From: Bacteroidales bacterium
GTDB taxonomy: Bacteria; Bacteroidota; Bacteroidia; Bacteroidales; Muribaculaceae
Length of the DNA stretch: 60,490 nucleotides
Reading direction: 5' to 3'
Assembly: GCA_030524765.1 (NCBI GenBank)
Contig: JAUNGA010000005.1
Location: forward strand, 1 to 60,490
Within the stretch, counting starts at the first letter, position 1, and each line of letters opens with the position of its first letter. This document shows, piece by piece, positions 18,293 through 28,025 of this stretch. The translations under genes were made by a program, and so were the position numbers. The notes under the pieces were generated by a model. It was given only the letters and a program-made list of their open reading frames with translations, made no database searches and was not told the origin of the DNA.

Positions 18293-19284
18293 TTTCCTTT
18301 ACGCATCAAAACTTCTTCTTCGATATTGCGTCCGCGACCGAGGATAATTTTAGTAAACCAGGCTTTGATAAAGCCGGCACCGTAGCCGCCAAGCTGAATC
18401 GCCGCCGCCGGCACGGCCATAGCTGCGATCTTTAGATGACGTGTCACTATCAGAGCTCCGATAAACACAGCTATAAAGTACGCGGCAAGAATCCATAGGA
18501 ATATGTGGCTTACGGTTAATCCGAGTACTATCAATATAATGCTACCTATGAGAAATGCAGCCGGCAACAAGTGCACGATCTTAAGCGAATCGGGATATAG
18601 CAGTTTGAGAGTGACACGCGACATACCGAAGACATATACCTGACGCAGGAATTTCTTGAAACTGATACGACGTTTATGCCAGACGGGGTTGTCGATATAT
18701 CCGATCGAGAATCCGGCGAGGCGAATACGTGTGCTCATATCGATGTCTTCAGAGAACATCTCGCGGAAGCCTCCTACCCGTTCATAGACGCGTCGGCTGA
18801 ATCCGGTATTGAATGTGCGGGGCACAAATTTCTCAAGCGAGATCTTGCCGCCTCGGATGCCGCCGGTAGTTAGAAAAGATGTCATCGAATAATTTATAGC
18901 CTTCTGAGTATCGCTGAAAGACTCGTGTGCGGCATCAGGGCCTCCGTAACAATCAAGAGGATCTGCAGCAAGCATACGTTCGAGATTCTCAAAATATCTG
19001 GGCGGAATCACACAATCGGAGTCAAAGAATACAAAATAGTCTCCTGTAGCTCGTTCAATACCATAATTTCTGGCAATAGATCGTCCTTCATTATCTTTGA
19101 AAAAATAATGAGCATCGAGACCTTTGGCCACAGCATCATCTACGGCCTCACGGCATGGCTCGGTCGAACCGTCCTCGACAATGATTACCTCAAAATTTTG
19201 TAAGGTCTGTGCAAGCAGGCTGTCAAGTAATTCGCGCACCTCATCGATGCGGTTGTAGACAGGAACGATTACTGAATATTTCAT
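18289..19284 (-). CDS. Membrane-associated GT2 glycosyltransferase
   Basis: 331 aa. GT-A domain in the first 220 residues (YSVIVPVYNRIDEVRELLDSLLAQT, VEDGST, NEGRSIARNYGIERA, DSDCVIPPRYF), followed by hydrophobic segments at about 233-253, 256-278 and 285-305 that anchor it in the inner membrane. Probably acts on a lipid-linked acceptor; the acceptor is unknown. Coupled by 4-bp overlaps to both nspC and radC. Confidence 0.88.
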   Translation of the reverse strand: MKYSVIVPVYNRIDEVRELLDSLLAQTLQNFEVIIVEDGSTEPCREAVDDAVAKGLDAHYFFKDNEGRSIARNYGIERATGDYFVFFDSDCVIPPRYFENLERMLAADPLDCYGGPDAAHESFSDTQKAINYSMTSFLTTGGIRGGKISLEKFVPRTFNTGFSRRVYERVGGFREMFSEDIDMSTRIRLAGFSIGYIDNPVWHKRRISFKKFLRQVYVFGMSRVTLKLLYPDSLKIVHLLPAAFLIGSIILIVLGLTVSHIFLWILAAYFIAVFIGALIVTRHLKIAAMAVPAAAIQLGGYGAGFIKAWFTKIILGRGRNIEEEVLMRKGK

Positions 19285-20435
19285 GACATGCGCGATTTAT
19301 AGTCATCGTAGGTATATTGGCGCAACAGGTGCGCGTCGCCACTGAGATCTTCAAGCCATATTGACGGATGCTGTATGCCGTTGAACATCGTAGTCTTGAC
19401 GGTGGTATAATGGTTCATGTCTTCAAGAGTAAGACGGTCGCCTATTTTAAGAGGCACGTCAAAACTCCAGTCGCCCATATAGTCACCGCTCAAGCACGAA
19501 TTACCTCCAAGACGATATGTCGGTTTGCCATCGACTGCATCCCGGCCAAGACTTTCGGTGATCAGTGGTTTGTATGGCATCTCGAGGGTATCGGGCATAT
19601 GGCAGGCAAACGACACATCGACAATGGCTGTGTTGATGTCGTCGTTGTTCACGACGTCGACAACCGACGTTATGAGATTGCCGGTGCGCCATGTAAAAGC
19701 ACTGCCCGGCTCAAGTATGATTTTGAGCCACGGATAGCGCTCGCGGAATCGGCGCAGCAACCATATCAGATGCTCTATGTCATATCCTTCGCGTGTCATG
19801 AGGTGGCCGCCGCCCATATTTATCCATTTTACCTGAGGCAGCAGATGCCCGAACTGGGCTTCGAAAGCTTCGAGCACGCGTTCAAGATCATGACTGTCTG
19901 ACTCACAGAGAGCATGAAAGTGTAAGCCCTCGATCCCGTCGGGCAGTCGGTCTCCTATCTCGGTGGCGCTTACTCCGAAGCGTGAGCCCGGGAGTGCAGG
20001 ATTGTAAATATCGGTCTCTATCACCGAGCAATGCGGATTGACGCGCAATCCCGGCGATACGTGGCGTCCTGATGTGCGGTTGTACTCGTTGACCTTATCG
20101 GCAAAACGATCAAATTGGCTGAGAGAGTTGAAAGTGATATGTGAGCTGTTTTCGAGATATTCGTCAATAGTCTCGGCCGTGTAGGCCGGACAATAACTGT
20201 GCACATTTCCGCCAAGGAATTCACGCCCCAGACGCAGTTCGTTGATCGAACTGGCGGTAGAGTTCCTGCAATATTCGCGTACGATGTCAAACGTACGCCA
20301 CAGTGCATTGGCCTTGAAAGCCATTATGATGTCGACACCGGCGCGATGCGCCACGTCTTGGATCAATGACAGGTTGCGCCGCAGGTCGCGTTCGCTGACC
20401 ACATATGCCGGAGTTGGTATTTCGTTGGCTTTCAT
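19281..20435 (-). CDS. nspC: Carboxynorspermidine/carboxyspermidine decarboxylase
   Basis: 384 aa, PLP-dependent fold III (alanine-racemase-like). The PLP lysine is Lys41 in IIMAFKANALW; HFHALCESDSHDLE and FACHMPDTLEMPYKPLI are family blocks, the latter with the conserved cysteine. It decarboxylates carboxyspermidine or carboxynorspermidine in the alternative polyamine pathway common in gut Bacteroidetes. The partner dehydrogenase is not in the window. 2 bp after the helicase gene and overlapping the glycosyltransferase gene by 4 bp. Confidence 0.9.
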   Translation of the reverse strand: MKANEIPTPAYVVSERDLRRNLSLIQDVAHRAGVDIIMAFKANALWRTFDIVREYCRNSTASSINELRLGREFLGGNVHSYCPAYTAETIDEYLENSSHITFNSLSQFDRFADKVNEYNRTSGRHVSPGLRVNPHCSVIETDIYNPALPGSRFGVSATEIGDRLPDGIEGLHFHALCESDSHDLERVLEAFEAQFGHLLPQVKWINMGGGHLMTREGYDIEHLIWLLRRFRERYPWLKIILEPGSAFTWRTGNLITSVVDVVNNDDINTAIVDVSFACHMPDTLEMPYKPLITESLGRDAVDGKPTYRLGGNSCLSGDYMGDWSFDVPLKIGDRLTLEDMNHYTTVKTTMFNGIQHPSIWLEDLSGDAHLLRQYTYDDYKSRMS

Positions 20436-20437
20436 AT

Positions 20438-22729
20438 TCAGATTATATCGAATTGGGCAAATTTGAGCAAGAGCTGTTTAGAGCCCGAGTTATCGAAGTT
20501 TACGATCGCTATATCGCCTATCTCTTTTGTGTCGAGCTTCTCGATTGTGCCCTTTCCAAATCGTGAGTGGGCTATGCGCATGCCGACCTTGAGATCGCCG
20601 ATCCGATGGTTGACTCCGGCGGGTGCCGGATTTTGTTTCGGAATCGATGTGGATGTTGATGTCTGCCTTGAGACCGATGTGCTCGGACTGACAGAGATTG
20701 TAGGACGTCTGACACCAAAATCATCATCGGAATAAGACTCGCGTGAGCCGTATGTATAATTGAGATAGCGTCCGTCTATATCTTTGAGGAACCGCGACGG
20801 ACGCGGCGTGGTGGGTTGTCCGTTGCGATATCTGTAACTGCTTGCGTAGGATAGCATGCAGAATTTTTTTGCGCGTGTTATGGCTACATAAAAGAGCCGC
20901 CGTTCTTCTTCGACTTCCTCGGCGCTGCCTGTACTCATCGACGAGGGTAACAGCTCTTCTTCGACACCGACGACAAATATATTCGAGAATTCAAGACCTT
21001 TGGCCGAATGGATCGTCATCAGCGTGACAGAGTCGGACGGCTGCGAGTCATCATCGGTATCCTGATCGGTAGCGAGCGAGACATCGGCCAGAAAATCAGC
21101 CATAGAAGGATTGTCGCCGAGTCCTTCTTCGCGCCGGTCGGCGACGAAATCATGGGCACTTTTGAGCAGTTCCTGCAGATTTTCCTGCTTGGAAATGCTC
21201 TCAGGGGTCCGGTCGCTCAGATACATGGCAAGCAGGCCGGTGCGTGTGATGATATGCTTGGCGAGTTCATCGGCATCTGCCCCGTCGCGGTGTTTGTCGA
21301 TAAAATCAGTAATCAGCCCGACAAAACCGTTTATTTTTTTGAGTGTGCCGGAATTGACCTGAAGTTCATATTTGTGAGGATCGCACAGCACATCCCACAT
21401 GCTGACCCTGTGTTCGATAGCTGAAGCACTGAGTTTCTTGACAGTTGTCTCGCCTATGCCGCGCGCGGGTGTGTTTATGGCACGACGTATGGCCTCATCG
21501 TCGCGCGGATTGACTGCCAGCCGGAAATATGACAATGCGTCCTTGATCTCCTTTCGTTGATAGAAAGCAAGACCTCCGTAAATGCGATATGGTATGTTGC
21601 GTCGCCGCAGAGCCTCCTCGAGCACTCGTGATTGTGCATTAGTCCGGTAAAGAATTGCAAATTCACTGTACGGTTCGCCGCTTTGTGCACGACGGACAAC
21701 TATACGCGAAGCCACGAGGCCAGCCTCATCGTAATCGCTGTGGCCGCTCTGCACCTCTATACGCTCGCCGGCATCATTTTTTGAGAAGACTGCCTTGCGA
21801 ATCTGCTGTGAGTTTTTAGCGATGAGGCTGTTGGCGGCATTGATGATATTTTGTGTCGAGCGGTAGTTCTGTTCGAGCTTGAAGGTCAACAGATCGGTCC
21901 AGGTGCGTTTCATCTCAAGGATATTGCGGATATTGGCACCCCGGAATGAATAGATGCTCTGTGCATCGTCGCCCACAACACACAATTTGCCTATGCCGCG
22001 GGTCAGTTGCGTCACGATCATATTTTGTGCAAAATTGGTATCCTGAAACTCGTCGACGAGCACATAACGGAAAAACTCCCGGTAATGATCGAGTACACCA
22101 GGGTTGTCGCGCAACAGGCGAGCCGTATTGTACAGCAGATCGTCAAAGTCCATAGCATCGGCCACGCGACATCGCTCGACATATACTCGGTAGATGTCGA
22201 CCGTCTTGCCGCGTCGGGCCCGTACATCACTTTGTATCAGCTCCCTGTCGGCCGCATAATCGGCCGGAGACATCAGGGCGTTTTTAGCCATCGAGATGGC
22301 ATTCTGTACGGTAGACGGTTTGTAGATCTTCTCGTCGAGCTGCATGTCTTTGACTATTGTCTTGATGAGCGAGCGCGAGTCAGATGTGTCATAGATGGTA
22401 TAATTGCGGGTATAGCCGATAAGCTCGGCATTTTGACGCAGGATACGTGAGAATATACTGTGGAATGTGCCCATCCACAACCGTGCGGCGGTGCGTTCGC
22501 CCACCAGTTTCTCTATGCGTTCGCGCATCTCACGGGCAGCCTTGTTGGTAAATGTAAGAGCAAGGATGCGCGATGGCTCGTAGTTGTTGGCAAGCAGATG
22601 TACAATTTTGTATGTGAGCACACGAGTCTTGCCAGAGCCGGCTCCGGCAATGACAAGTTGCGGGCCGTCGATATACTCGACTGCGGCCCGCTGCTGATCG
22701 TTGAGTTGCGAGAGATATTTATCGTCCAT
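20438..22729 (-). CDS. pcrA: UvrD/PcrA-type superfamily 1 DNA helicase
   Basis: 763 aa from the ATG at 22729 (MDDKYLSQLNDQQRAAVEYI). The frame is open up to 22783, but that stretch lies over the preceding small gene. Walker A GAGSGKT, motif II DEFQD, QNYRS and the VTLMTIHSAKGLEF motif identify a 3'-5' SF1A helicase used in repair and replication-fork clearing. A low-complexity Ser/Thr-rich linker (SVSPSTSVSRQTSTSTS) precedes the C-terminal Tudor-like RNA-polymerase-binding domain (VGMRIAHSRFGKGTIEKL). Starts 4 bp after the DUF4250 gene. Confidence 0.93.
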   Translation of the reverse strand: MDDKYLSQLNDQQRAAVEYIDGPQLVIAGAGSGKTRVLTYKIVHLLANNYEPSRILALTFTNKAAREMRERIEKLVGERTAARLWMGTFHSIFSRILRQNAELIGYTRNYTIYDTSDSRSLIKTIVKDMQLDEKIYKPSTVQNAISMAKNALMSPADYAADRELIQSDVRARRGKTVDIYRVYVERCRVADAMDFDDLLYNTARLLRDNPGVLDHYREFFRYVLVDEFQDTNFAQNMIVTQLTRGIGKLCVVGDDAQSIYSFRGANIRNILEMKRTWTDLLTFKLEQNYRSTQNIINAANSLIAKNSQQIRKAVFSKNDAGERIEVQSGHSDYDEAGLVASRIVVRRAQSGEPYSEFAILYRTNAQSRVLEEALRRRNIPYRIYGGLAFYQRKEIKDALSYFRLAVNPRDDEAIRRAINTPARGIGETTVKKLSASAIEHRVSMWDVLCDPHKYELQVNSGTLKKINGFVGLITDFIDKHRDGADADELAKHIITRTGLLAMYLSDRTPESISKQENLQELLKSAHDFVADRREEGLGDNPSMADFLADVSLATDQDTDDDSQPSDSVTLMTIHSAKGLEFSNIFVVGVEEELLPSSMSTGSAEEVEEERRLFYVAITRAKKFCMLSYASSYRYRNGQPTTPRPSRFLKDIDGRYLNYTYGSRESYSDDDFGVRRPTISVSPSTSVSRQTSTSTSIPKQNPAPAGVNHRIGDLKVGMRIAHSRFGKGTIEKLDTKEIGDIAIVNFDNSGSKQLLLKFAQFDII

Positions 22730-22733
22730 CGCG

Positions 22734-22914
22734 TCAGACAAAGCGGTTGTTGGCCGCATCGTATTGAAATCCTGCCGCGGCAAGGATATCGCATAACTCG
22801 CCGCGGTCGATGCCGAGATCGTCGCATAGCGAGTCGAGCGAGTCGTAGTGGTCGCGCAGTTTCATATTGATCACGCTGAGCAACATAAACGGGTCTTTGG
22901 GCAGATTATCCATT
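22734..22914 (-). pseudogene. DUF4250 small protein gene with a +1 frameshift
   Basis: Reading from the ATG at 22914, the first 18 codons give MDNLPKDPFMLLSVINMK. The continuation expected for DUF4250 (LRDHYDSLDSLCDDLGIDRG...NNRFV, stop at 22736-22734) is present but in another frame. The break is at a run of four A on the minus strand (about 22861-22864), where three would keep the 59-residue protein intact. The span of 181 bp is not a multiple of three. The gene fits tightly between ABC-F (3 bp) and helicase (4 bp), so it is a real member of the operon. Either a natural mutation, a slippery site or a sequence error. Confidence 0.75.
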
Positions 22915-22917
22915 TGA

Positions 22918-24891
22918 TTAGTTATTTATGAGTTCTTCGAGATCGAGCGATGCGAGCTCCCATATGCTCATTGCGTTCTCGAGGTCTTTATTTGCCTGTG
23001 CGTGGCGGCTGTAAATCTCAGGATCAGCCGACGTGCCGGTCTGCAATTCGGCCTCGATGTCTTTGACTACTTGCTCGAGGCGTGCAATCTCGGCTTCGGC
23101 CTCCTCGACCTTTTTCTGTGCTTTGCGCACAATCTTCTCACGCTCACGCTGTTCGGCATAACTGAGCTTGCGTGCCGGTCGTGGCTCGGAGGTGCCGGTC
23201 GGCGCCGGTGCTGATTTTTTTGCATGAGCCTCTGCCGTCTCGGCCTTAGCTACGGGAGTCTTTATCTCAAGTTCGGCAAGCGATGTCAGCCTTTTCTTGT
23301 CAAGGTAATCATAGATACCACCCAGACATTCAGTTACCTTTCCGTCGGCAAACTCGTAGACTTTTTCGACAAGGCCATCGAGAAATTCACGGTCGTGGCT
23401 TACAACAATCACAGTGCCGTTGAAGTCTTTGATAGCCTGTTTCAGGATATCTTTTGTCTTCATGTCGAGATGATTGGTGGGCTCGTCGAGAATGAGCAGG
23501 TTGACAGGCTCAAGCAACAGTTTTATCATCGCCAGACGTGTGCGTTCGCCACCTGAGAGCACTTTGACGAATTTGTCAGAAGCCTCGCCTCCAAACATGA
23601 ATGCCCCCAGAATATCGCGTATTCTGGTACGGATGTCACCGACAGCCACACGGTCGATGGTATCGAATACTGTGAGCGATCCGTCGAGAAGCGATGCCTG
23701 ATTTTGGGCAAAATAGCCAATCTTGACATTGTGTCCGATCTTGAGCGAGCCTGTGAACGGGATTTCTCCCATGATGCATTTGACAAGTGTAGACTTGCCT
23801 TGACCGTTTTTGCCGACAAAGGCCACTTTCTCGCCGCGGCGTATTGTGAAGGTCGCGTGATCAAAAACCTGATGGTCGCCGTAGGCCTTGCCGACCTCAT
23901 CGGCTATAATGGGAAAATCTCCTGAGCGCGGAGCCGGCGGAAAGCGTAGATTCAGGTGTGACGTGTCGACCTCGTCGACCTCGATACGGTCGATCTTGGC
24001 GAGCTGTTTCATACGGCTCTGCACCTGCACAGCCTTTGTGGCCTTATAGCGGAACCGCTCGATGAACGCCTCGGTGTCGGCAATCTGCTTTTGCTGGTTG
24101 GCATATGCTCGCATCTGTTGTTCTATGCGTTCTTTGCGCAGCTCGACATATTTGCTGTAGTTGACCGAGTAATCGTAAATTTTACCGAGAGAGATCTCGA
24201 TAGTGCGCGTCGTGACATTGTCGATAAACGCACGGTCGTGACTGACGAGCACGACAGCCTTTGCCTTGGATGTCAGGAACGACTCGAGCCATTGTATGGA
24301 TTCGATATCAAGATGGTTGGTCGGCTCGTCAAGCAGCAGCACATCGGGACGCTGCAAAAGCAGCTTGGCCAGCTCGATGCGCATGCGCCAACCGCCACTG
24401 AATTCGGATGTGGGACGATCGAAATCAGACCGTTCGAAACCGAGTCCGAGCAAAGTCTTTTCCATCTCGGCCTCGCCATTGTCGGCGGCCTGCATGGCCA
24501 GTTGCTCGGTGAGGGTGGTCATGCGGTCGATAAGAGCGTGATAGTTGTCGCTCTCGTAGTCGGTCCGTTCGGCCAGCTCGTTGTTGAGACGGTCGAGAGT
24601 ACGTTGCATTTCCTCGATGTGAGAGAATGCTTTTCGCACCTCCTGACGCACCGTGAGCTCATCTGTCAGAATCATGGTCTGAGGCAGATAGCCCACGGTG
24701 ATATCGGCAGGTATGGCAACATTTCCCGACGTGGGATGCTGCAGGCCGGCAATGATCTTGAGCATGGTCGATTTGCCCGCGCCGTTTTTACCGACAAGTG
24801 CTATGCGGTCTTTGTCGTTGATGACATAATTTATGTTGTCAAACAACGATCTGGCACTGAATTCAACACTGAGATTATTGATCGAGATCAT
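22918..24891 (-). CDS. ABC-F family ATPase
   Basis: 657 aa with two ABC domains and no membrane segments. Walker A motifs GKNGAGKST (about 35-43) and GKNGQGKST (about 365-373), signatures FSGGW and LSGGER, Walker B LLLDEPTNHLD and LILDEPTNHLD, and the inter-domain linker. A charged C-terminal extension (about 540-650) ends in a coiled coil (EREKIVRKAQKKVEEAEAEI), as in Uup/YdiF-type members. ABC-F proteins act on the ribosome; the exact subtype cannot be fixed here. 14 bp after glmM. Confidence 0.92.
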   Translation of the reverse strand: MISINNLSVEFSARSLFDNINYVINDKDRIALVGKNGAGKSTMLKIIAGLQHPTSGNVAIPADITVGYLPQTMILTDELTVRQEVRKAFSHIEEMQRTLDRLNNELAERTDYESDNYHALIDRMTTLTEQLAMQAADNGEAEMEKTLLGLGFERSDFDRPTSEFSGGWRMRIELAKLLLQRPDVLLLDEPTNHLDIESIQWLESFLTSKAKAVVLVSHDRAFIDNVTTRTIEISLGKIYDYSVNYSKYVELRKERIEQQMRAYANQQKQIADTEAFIERFRYKATKAVQVQSRMKQLAKIDRIEVDEVDTSHLNLRFPPAPRSGDFPIIADEVGKAYGDHQVFDHATFTIRRGEKVAFVGKNGQGKSTLVKCIMGEIPFTGSLKIGHNVKIGYFAQNQASLLDGSLTVFDTIDRVAVGDIRTRIRDILGAFMFGGEASDKFVKVLSGGERTRLAMIKLLLEPVNLLILDEPTNHLDMKTKDILKQAIKDFNGTVIVVSHDREFLDGLVEKVYEFADGKVTECLGGIYDYLDKKRLTSLAELEIKTPVAKAETAEAHAKKSAPAPTGTSEPRPARKLSYAEQREREKIVRKAQKKVEEAEAEIARLEQVVKDIEAELQTGTSADPEIYSRHAQANKDLENAMSIWELASLDLEELINN

Positions 24892-24905
24892 TGGTTACGG
24901 CAGAA

Positions 24906-26294
24906 TTATTTGAGCATGTCGAGGATTACGTCGCGCACACTTGAGGCAAGAAACTCGGCTTTGGCCAGCGTAGATGCCTCAGAGTAGACGCGAACGATAG
25001 GCTCGGTGTTTGATTTGCGCAGATGCACCCAGCTGTCGGCGAAGTCGATCTTGACACCATCGATATCGGTGATGCGTTCACCGGCGTATTTCGCCTTGAC
25101 ATTTTCAAGCAGACGATCGACGTCAAGACCGGGTTGCAGCTCGACTTTGGTCTTGTAGATCGAGTATTCGGGCAATGACTTGCGCAATTCGCTCACTTTC
25201 TTTCCCGATTTTGCAAGCAGAGTGAGGAACAGCGCCACACCCACCAGGGCGTCGCGGCCATAATGTAGTTCGGGATAAATGACACCGCCGTTGCCTTCGC
25301 CGCCGATCACGGCTCCGGTACGTTTCATCTCGGTGGTCACATTGACCTCACCTACGGCTGCGGCTGTGTAACTGCATCCGTGAGCCTCGGTCACGTCGCG
25401 CAGGGCGCGGCTTGAACTGAGGTTGCTGACTGTCGAGCCGGGAGTGTGGGCCAGCACATAGTCGGCTACGGCCACGAGTGTGTATTCTTCGCCAAACATC
25501 TCACCGCCATTCTGGACGATCGCGAGACGGTCAACGTCGGGATCGACCACAAAACCGACGTCTGCACCGGTTTCGGCCACAAGAGCTGAAATATCGGTGA
25601 GATTTTCGGGGATCGGTTCGGGAGTGTGGGCGAAATGTCCGGTTGGATCACAGTTGAGAGTGATAATATTTTTGACCCCCAAAGCTTTGAGCAATTCGGG
25701 GATAATGACACCGCCGACAGAGTTGACCGCGTCGACTGCAACGGTGAAGTCGGCTTTTGCTATTGCGTCGGTGTCGACCAGAGGCAGGGCGAGCACCTTG
25801 TCGATATGTTTGCGGTTATAGGTATCATTGGTGTAGACTTTGCCAAGTTCGGTCACACCGGCAAACACGAATGACTCTTCTTCGGCAATTCTGAGCACTT
25901 GTTTGCCCTCGGCGTCATTAAGGAATTCGCCATGCTCGTTGAGCAGCTTGAGGGCGTTCCATTGCAGGGGATTGTGCGATGCGGTGAGTATCAGGCCGCC
26001 GCAGGCGTTCTCTTCGACAACGGCGATCTCGGTGGTGGGGGTAGAGGCCAGGCCTATGTTTACCACGTCAAATCCCATGCCGGCAAGTGTACCGCACACA
26101 AGGTCACTAACCATCGGTCCCGACAGCCGTGCGTCGCGGCCGACTACGATAGTCCGTGATTTTTTAGTAGTGTTTTCTGCGATGAATTTGGCAAAAGCAG
26201 CTGTGAATTTTACAACATCGAGTGGCGAAAGACCCTCGCCGGGATGTCCGCCGATAGTGCCGCGGATACCTGAAATTGACTTGATGAGTGCCAT
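24906..26294 (-). CDS. glmM: Phosphoglucosamine mutase
   Basis: 462 aa, alpha-D-phosphohexomutase superfamily. The active-site phosphoserine is Ser106 in TASHNPLQWNALK; the metal loop is DPDVDR and the sugar-specificity loop GGEGNGG. It converts glucosamine-6-phosphate to glucosamine-1-phosphate for UDP-GlcNAc, needed for peptidoglycan and LPS. The Bacteroidetes form is the usual length. Phosphoglucomutase/phosphomannomutase is an alternative reading of the same superfamily, but the GlmM assignment fits neighbouring envelope genes and family blocks. Confidence 0.87.
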   Translation of the reverse strand: MALIKSISGIRGTIGGHPGEGLSPLDVVKFTAAFAKFIAENTTKKSRTIVVGRDARLSGPMVSDLVCGTLAGMGFDVVNIGLASTPTTEIAVVEENACGGLILTASHNPLQWNALKLLNEHGEFLNDAEGKQVLRIAEEESFVFAGVTELGKVYTNDTYNRKHIDKVLALPLVDTDAIAKADFTVAVDAVNSVGGVIIPELLKALGVKNIITLNCDPTGHFAHTPEPIPENLTDISALVAETGADVGFVVDPDVDRLAIVQNGGEMFGEEYTLVAVADYVLAHTPGSTVSNLSSSRALRDVTEAHGCSYTAAAVGEVNVTTEMKRTGAVIGGEGNGGVIYPELHYGRDALVGVALFLTLLAKSGKKVSELRKSLPEYSIYKTKVELQPGLDVDRLLENVKAKYAGERITDIDGVKIDFADSWVHLRKSNTEPIVRVYSEASTLAKAEFLASSVRDVILDMLK

Positions 26295-26331
26295 TATATT
26301 AGACCTTTATTATATAATGTGTTATTGATTA

Positions 26332-26904
26332 TCAGAATTTGGGACGGAAATAGCGCAGCGAATAGAGCCAGGGCACTACGTTGCTCATCTCTGACGGCAT
26401 GCCATATTGCGATTTGATGACTATATTGACCTGACAGTCTATGGGCAGGAATTCGAGAGGCTTCTGTATGCCACTGCCGTAGCTGTATGACGAGCTAAGC
26501 TCGTAATTGCCGTAGCGGAATGCAAAGTTGCCGCCGAGCACGTCGTCATTGCCCTCGGCCTGCAGGAATTTGCCGTCGACGTATGACTGCAGGTTGTAGC
26601 GTGTGAAACGGAAGTAGATAAGTTCGTTTGACTTGACGTCGTTGCCGGGTGTGCCGGGGTCGATCACCTGCATGTACATGTTGCCGTCCTCGTCAATGCG
26701 GTAATAAGGCGCATCCTCGCCATACTCGAATACGCTGTCTGCCGGTATGGCATCGACCACACGCTGATCGGCGAGATAAGAGTTTACGTAGTGAGTCTCG
26801 TCGGTGAGCAGTTCGGCATATGTCTTGCTGTCAGAGCACGACGAAACAGCGGGAACAAGCACAATCGCTGCAGCAACCGGGGAGAGAATCTGTGAGAGTT
26901 TCAT
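26332..26904 (-). CDS. DUF4827 lipoprotein
   Basis: 190 aa. Signal with lipobox VSSC (Cys23), so an exported lipoprotein. The rest (TYAELLTDETHYVNSYLADQRV..., YYRIDEDGNMYMQVI, and a C-terminal LPIDCQVNIVIKSQYG) matches the DUF4827 family, which in Bacteroidetes commonly sits beside glmM and a DHH phosphoesterase; some features recall FKBP-type folds but catalytic residues cannot be assigned. 37 bp before glmM, 21 bp after the DHH gene. Confidence 0.75.
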   Translation of the reverse strand: MKLSQILSPVAAAIVLVPAVSSCSDSKTYAELLTDETHYVNSYLADQRVVDAIPADSVFEYGEDAPYYRIDEDGNMYMQVIDPGTPGNDVKSNELIYFRFTRYNLQSYVDGKFLQAEGNDDVLGGNFAFRYGNYELSSSYSYGSGIQKPLEFLPIDCQVNIVIKSQYGMPSEMSNVVPWLYSLRYFRPKF

Positions 26905-26925
26905 TATATGTTTTTTATCGTTTTA

Positions 26926-27993
26926 TTAAGCTGTGGGATATTTGGTTTTGTTGGTCTCGAGTAGCGAACGGAATAAGTCGGCAGCCTCGTCGAGCGTACC
27001 TTCAAACTCGCCTCCGGCCGCATTTAGATGACCGCCCCCGCCGAAATGGTCATGGCAGAGCTCGTTGACCGGAAATTTGCCAAGCGAACGCATCGACACT
27101 TTGACATAGCCGTCTTCCTCACGCATAAAGGCTGAATAATAGACGCCCGGAATGGCGAGCGGACGGTTGACCAGACCCTCGGTATCACCTTTGGTGTAAT
27201 GAAACCGGTTGAGTTCGGCTCGGGTAAGGATGATAAGGGCTGCACCGGCATCTTCGAAGACCTCCATTTTGTTGAGCAAAGCATAGGCGTTGAGGCGTAG
27301 GCTGTTGGCCGAATGGGTCTCGAACTGCTCGCGGTATATGCGCTCTTTGTCGGCACCTTTGCGCAATAGTTCGGCCACGATGATATATATATCGGGGTCT
27401 GAGGCGTTGTATGAGAAGTTGCCGGTATCAGTCATCATGCCGGTGAGAATGCACTCTGCGGTCTTCTTATCTATGTCGCTGAAAAGTTCGAGCGCGCAGA
27501 ATACCTTGAAAAGCACATAACAGGTAGACGATGCCTCGGGGTGCGAGATTGTCACTGTGGCAAAGTCTGACGGATTGAGATGATGGTCAATGAGCACTTT
27601 GGGTGCTGTGGCTTTCTCGACATGTGGTGCAAGTCGGCCTATGCGGTTGAGCTCGTTGAAATCGAGGCATATGATCAGATCGGCGTCGGCGATCAGCTGG
27701 GCCGCAAAATCGGGATAGCGGGTAGCGTCGGTCGCCTCTTTGGCTCCGGGGAGTCTGCGCAGCGAGGCAAGCATCATGTCGGGTATGATGATGCGGGCCT
27801 CTTTGCCCATCGCCGCGAGCATACGCTGCATGGCGGTCGACGAACCGATTGCATCGCCGTCAGGCGACATATGGGTAAGGATGACTATGCGGTCGCTCTC
27901 GTCAAGCAGCGATCGCAGGGTGCGGGCTGTTTTGTCGTCTATGAGTTGTGATATCACTGATGTCTCTTCGTTATGGCGCAAGCGCCTATTCAA
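26926..27993 (-). CDS. DHH-family phosphoesterase (NrnA-like)
   Basis: 355 aa as read from the ATG at 27993. The -7 box at 28005-27998 would put transcription start near that ATG, so a GTG start at 27957 (VISQLIDDKTART) is also plausible. Motifs: SPDGDAIGSS near residue 43, LDFNE near 110, the DHH triad in LIDHHLNP near 137, and the C-terminal DHHA1 GGGGHLNAAGG near 321-331. NrnA-type enzymes degrade short oligonucleotides and 3'-phosphoadenosine phosphate with Mn. First gene of the nine-gene operon down to radC. Confidence 0.88.
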   Translation of the reverse strand: MNRRLRHNEETSVISQLIDDKTARTLRSLLDESDRIVILTHMSPDGDAIGSSTAMQRMLAAMGKEARIIIPDMMLASLRRLPGAKEATDATRYPDFAAQLIADADLIICLDFNELNRIGRLAPHVEKATAPKVLIDHHLNPSDFATVTISHPEASSTCYVLFKVFCALELFSDIDKKTAECILTGMMTDTGNFSYNASDPDIYIIVAELLRKGADKERIYREQFETHSANSLRLNAYALLNKMEVFEDAGAALIILTRAELNRFHYTKGDTEGLVNRPLAIPGVYYSAFMREEDGYVKVSMRSLGKFPVNELCHDHFGGGGHLNAAGGEFEGTLDEAADLFRSLLETNKTKYPTA

Positions 27994-27997
27994 CTTG

Positions 27998-28005
27998 CAA
28001 AGATA
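27998..28005 (-). promoter_or_regulatory. -7 promoter box of the DHH-to-radC operon
   Basis: TATCTTTG on the minus strand, 4 bp upstream of the ATG at 27993. If used, the first gene is nearly leaderless or starts at the GTG at 27957. Confidence 0.5.
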
Positions 28006-28025
28006 GCAAAAAATCGGGTAATGAC

